A DNA stretch of 64,000 nt. Source: Agrobacterium cucumeris. Lineage in GTDB: Bacteria > Pseudomonadota > Alphaproteobacteria > Rhizobiales > Rhizobiaceae. The notes beneath the pieces are model-generated. The model saw nothing but the letters and a program-made list of their open reading frames with translations. It did not search any database and had not been told where the DNA came from. Below are positions 61,662 through 64,000 of the stretch, piece after piece. The stretch's first letter is position 1, and every line of letters begins with the position of its first letter. Location of the stretch: assembly GCF_030036535.1 (NCBI RefSeq), contig NZ_CP080388.1, positions 1,917,001 through 1,981,000 of the forward strand, read 5' to 3'. The position numbers and the translations under genes were made by a program.

Positions 61662-62810
61662 TCAGCCTGCCTTATCGATGGTCACGGCCATGTCCGGCTG
61701 CAATTCCGGAAGCGGTGCAGTCAGGATCGTTTCGCCATCCTTCAGGCCCGTGGCGATCTCGATCAGGCTGCCGCCGTTCCAGCGCGATCCGAGCGCTACC
61801 GTCTGGCGGCGCAGATGACCGTCCGTCACCTTGAGCACATGGTAGCCGACCTCATCCTTGCGAAGCGCGATGGCGGGAACGACAAGCGCGTCGTTTTTTT
61901 CGCGGACAAGGATTGATCCGCTAGCAAACATTCCGCCCCACAACCGCCCGTCGCGATTGGCAAGCCGCAGATAGACGGCGACGAAACGTGTGCCATCATC
62001 GGCAACCGGGCTGATGCGCTCGACAGTGCTCTTGACGGTCTGGCCAACGAGGCCGTCAATCTCCAGTTCGGCTGTCTGGCCAAGGGTTACACGGGGAATA
62101 TCGCGGGTGGCGACGAGAACCTTCGCTTCCAGCACGCTGGTATCGACCAGTGTGAGAAGTTCGCCATCGGCACTGACGCGCGCGCCTGCCTCTGCCAGCC
62201 GGCGGGTGACCGTGCCACTGAAAGGCGCGCGGATTTCAGCATTGCTCAATGCAAGGCGGGCAATATCCGTCTGCGCCGAAAGGCTTTGAACCCTTGCGGT
62301 TTTCACCACGACATCGCTTTTCGCCTTGTCCAGCTGTTCCGCCGATGTGATGTTTTTGGTGGCTAGCTGTTCGGTTCTCGTCAGTGCCAGCATCGCCAGC
62401 GTCAGTTCGGCCTCGGCCGCGTCCCGGTCGCTTTGCCGTTGCAGCAACGCCGCTTGCAGGTCGTCGGTTTCAAATCGCACCAGCACATCACCGGCCTGCA
62501 CAGCCTGTCCGTCCCGAACGTTCATCTCCAGAATTTTCCCGGCCTCACGGGCGCGGATCACGACGCGGCTGACCGGCTGGAGTTCGCCGCTGATGCTGAG
62601 CTTTTCCACCATCTGGCGCGTGCCGATCTTCGCCGTTTCCGCAGCCGTCAATTCGAAGGGAATGCCGGCCGGGCTCAGGGAGGTGGCCTCGACAATTCCC
62701 CTGGCACGTTCATTCGCATCGACGCTGCCGCGCGCCGGGTCGAGGGCAGTAACGACGAGAACGCAGCCCGCAAGCGCGATCCCGGCCTTGATGCTTCTCT
62801 TCACCCACAT
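61662..62810 (-). CDS. RND periplasmic adaptor (membrane fusion protein)
   Basis: 382 residues from the ATG at 62810 (AAGGA upstream). An N-terminal signal-anchor (SIKAGIALAGCVLVVTAL) is followed by a lipoyl half-motif VRDGQAVQAGDVLVRFETDD, a helical hairpin (LLQRQSDRDAAEAELTLAML), the second lipoyl half RAPFSGTVTRRLAEAGARVS and beta-barrel segments. The order and size fit AcrA/MdtA-like adaptors. It links the RND pump to an outer-membrane channel. Confidence 0.94.
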   Translation of the reverse strand: MWVKRSIKAGIALAGCVLVVTALDPARGSVDANERARGIVEATSLSPAGIPFELTAAETAKIGTRQMVEKLSISGELQPVSRVVIRAREAGKILEMNVRDGQAVQAGDVLVRFETDDLQAALLQRQSDRDAAEAELTLAMLALTRTEQLATKNITSAEQLDKAKSDVVVKTARVQSLSAQTDIARLALSNAEIRAPFSGTVTRRLAEAGARVSADGELLTLVDTSVLEAKVLVATRDIPRVTLGQTAELEIDGLVGQTVKSTVERISPVADDGTRFVAVYLRLANRDGRLWGGMFASGSILVREKNDALVVPAIALRKDEVGYHVLKVTDGHLRRQTVALGSRWNGGSLIEIATGLKDGETILTAPLPELQPDMAVTIDKAG

Positions 62811-62843
62811 AATACAATCCTTCCAGGCAAAGTTCCTTGGGTA

Positions 62844-62860
62844 ACGGCTCACCGAGCCGT
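62844..62860. promoter_or_regulatory. Inverted repeat in the efflux operon leader
   Basis: ACGGCTC-ACC-GAGCCGT is a perfect 7-bp dyad 34 bp upstream of the adaptor start, in the divergent region shared with the response-regulator gene. It could be an operator or leader hairpin. Confidence 0.4.
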
Positions 62861-62926
62861 CACGTCGCCGGTTATTCAGGCGGATGGTATCTGGATAAGT
62901 GACCATAATTGCAGCAGCATTACCCT

Positions 62927-62957
62927 GCCGCATCGTCTTCGCCGCAATACTGCCGCA
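62927..62957. promoter_or_regulatory. Direct GCCGCA repeats upstream of the response regulator
   Basis: GCCGCA occurs at 62927, 62941 and 62952; the last two are 11 bp apart (GCCGCAATACT, GCCGCAACC). OmpR-type regulators bind tandem direct repeats at about this period, so it may be an autoregulation site. Confidence 0.3.
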
Positions 62958-62998
62958 ACCTTTCTGGCAGACAAAGGCTGGCGAAGGGACGGTGATGC

Positions 62999-63673
62999 AT
63001 GAGACTTCTGTTGATCGAAGACGAAAGGGAAATGGCCGATGCGCTGTCGGCGACGCTCGGCAAGCAGGGCATCGTCATCGACCACACGATGCGGCTTGGT
63101 GACGCGATGGAACTGACGCGCCAGCATGTTTACGACGCCATCCTGCTCGACCGCCGGCTACCGGACGGGGAGGGGCTTGCGCTCATCCCGAAACTGCGCC
63201 GTGCCGGTGTCGATACGCCGATCATCCTGCTCACCGCGATGAATGAGCCGGAGGACCGCATTGCGGGACTGGATGGCGGCGCGGATGATTATCTGGGCAA
63301 GCCGTTTCTCGTCGGCGAGCTTCTGGCGCGGGTGCGCGCGGTTCTGAGGCGACCGGTAAACCTTGCGCCAGCCCAGATCACCGTAGGCCGTATCGTGATC
63401 GATCCACTGCATCTCAGCGTCACCATCAATTCCCTTCCCTTCGATCTTCCCAGACGCGAACTTCTGGTTCTCGTCGCGCTCGCCAAGCGCAAGGGTAAAT
63501 CTATGCTGCGTTCCACCCTCGAGGCGGCCGTTTATAATTACGAGGAAGAAATCCAGTCCAATGCGCTCGACGCGCATATATCGCGGCTGCGCAAACGCCT
63601 GCTCGACGCCTCGGCCGGTGTGAGCGTGCACAATATTCGTGGCATCGGTTATCTGTTGAAGGAAGAGGCATGA
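62999..63673 (+). CDS. OmpR/PhoB family response regulator
   Basis: 224 residues. The receiver domain has acidic Glu7-Asp8, phosphoacceptor Asp51 (AILLDRRLPDGEG), Thr79 and Lys101 (YLGKPF). The C-terminal winged helix reads RRELLVLVALAKRKGKSMLR and NALDAHISRLRKRL then IRGIGYLL. AGGGACGG lies upstream. It overlaps the sensor-kinase gene by 4 nt and is divergent from the RND operon, which it probably controls. Confidence 0.95.
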   Translation: MRLLLIEDEREMADALSATLGKQGIVIDHTMRLGDAMELTRQHVYDAILLDRRLPDGEGLALIPKLRRAGVDTPIILLTAMNEPEDRIAGLDGGADDYLGKPFLVGELLARVRAVLRRPVNLAPAQITVGRIVIDPLHLSVTINSLPFDLPRRELLVLVALAKRKGKSMLRSTLEAAVYNYEEEIQSNALDAHISRLRKRLLDASAGVSVHNIRGIGYLLKEEA

Positions 63674-64000
63674 AAGCGCAGGGCAAATCCAACCCGTCCC
63701 TGTGGTGGCAACTGAGCTGGCAACTCAGCATCGTCGTCTCCGCCATGATCGCCGTCGTCATCATCGGGCTTTGTGTTTACGGGGTGATGCGGGTCTCTCC
63801 CAATATCGGGCTTTGGGAGGATCTGTCTTCGACACTCGGCGAGTCGCTTTCGCTCGATCCGCAGAAGGGGCTCGTCCTCACCGAGGGGCCGGCGCTGAAG
63901 GCCCTCAAGGCGGAGAATAAAGAACTCTGGTTCGTTGCCTCGACGCTGGATGGTCAGTCCGTGACCTATGGCGCTGTGCCAGCGGTCTATGCCGAGCTGT
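63670..64000 (+). CDS. Sensor histidine kinase (5' part only)
   Basis: The first 110 residues are in the window. The start overlaps the response-regulator stop (ATGA). A membrane span (SIVVSAMIAVVIIGLCVYGVM) is followed by a probable periplasmic sensor region. The kinase core lies beyond the window, so the assignment rests on the span and on its coupling to the regulator gene. Confidence 0.8.
   Translation, partial: MKAQGKSNPSLWWQLSWQLSIVVSAMIAVVIIGLCVYGVMRVSPNIGLWEDLSSTLGESLSLDPQKGLVLTEGPALKALKAENKELWFVASTLDGQSVTYGAVPAVYAEL

Noticed and set aside
1..64000. CRISPR arrays, tRNA or rRNA genes, complete insertion sequences, prophage
   Set aside because: No regularly spaced repeats, no cloverleaf candidates, no transposase or phage genes were recognised on reading both strands.

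Overview
The window reads as chromosomal or chromid DNA of a Rhizobiaceae bacterium, most likely the Agrobacterium/Rhizobium radiobacter group. The signs are high-GC codon use outside one island, many ABC uptake systems with local regulators, an orfA-pit pair with a PHO box, a SOD/ferredoxin/flavin-reductase unit behind a SoxR-type promoter, and GGAAC-N16/17-GTT promoters of the alphaproteobacterial EcfG type. The genus is inferred from gene content; no rRNA, tRNA, CRISPR array or complete insertion sequence was seen.

Left part (1-12.7 kb): a large uncharacterised protein (cut by the window edge) diverges from a sugar-type solute-binding protein across paired palindromes. A secreted class A acid phosphatase with a beta-strand tail follows. 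A ROK repressor then diverges from a six-gene operon: binding protein, ATPase, two permeases, glycerophosphodiester phosphodiesterase and inositol-monophosphatase-family enzyme. Together these look like a system that imports a phosphodiester and cleaves it to an alcohol or inositol plus phosphate. Its promoter carries a PHO-box-like element and a candidate ROK operator.

12.7-21.7 kb: small regulator/enzyme pairs (SDR/AraC, TetR/RibD-like reductase, aldo-keto reductase/LysR), the superoxide-defence operon (sodB, 7Fe ferredoxin, flavin reductase), a GNAT and a VOC protein, and an FAH-superfamily hydratase.

22-36 kb: an island of clearly lower GC for surface glycan synthesis. It holds an MsbA-like exporter, a GT4 glycosyltransferase, hldE, hldD, an AGE-epimerase/GmhB fusion, a large protein ending in a GT9 heptosyltransferase domain, a second GT9 protein, an FkbM methyltransferase and a class I methyltransferase. 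ADP-heptose would be made and transferred here, yet no SIS-type gmhA is present. Several genes carry long mononucleotide tracts, one pair lying in the linker of the GT9 fusion.

36-47.8 kb: a UvrD-like helicase, a secreted alpha/beta hydrolase, and a two-sided catabolic locus. A Dpp-type ABC permease/ATPase operon diverges from a GntR regulator, a mannonate-dehydratase-family enzyme and the matching binding protein. The same operator-like sequence occurs in both intergenic regions. A three-pass membrane protein of unknown function follows.

47.9-64 kb: an MHYT-GGDEF-EAL c-di-GMP protein, then a DNA end-joining locus (SDR, small protein, ku, ligD, and a convergent second ku). Both transcription units have EcfG-like promoters, which suggests that end joining belongs to the general stress response. 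The window ends with orfA-pit phosphate transport, a NUDIX protein, an RND efflux pump with its adaptor (no outer-membrane channel) and a divergent OmpR-type response regulator with the start of its sensor kinase.
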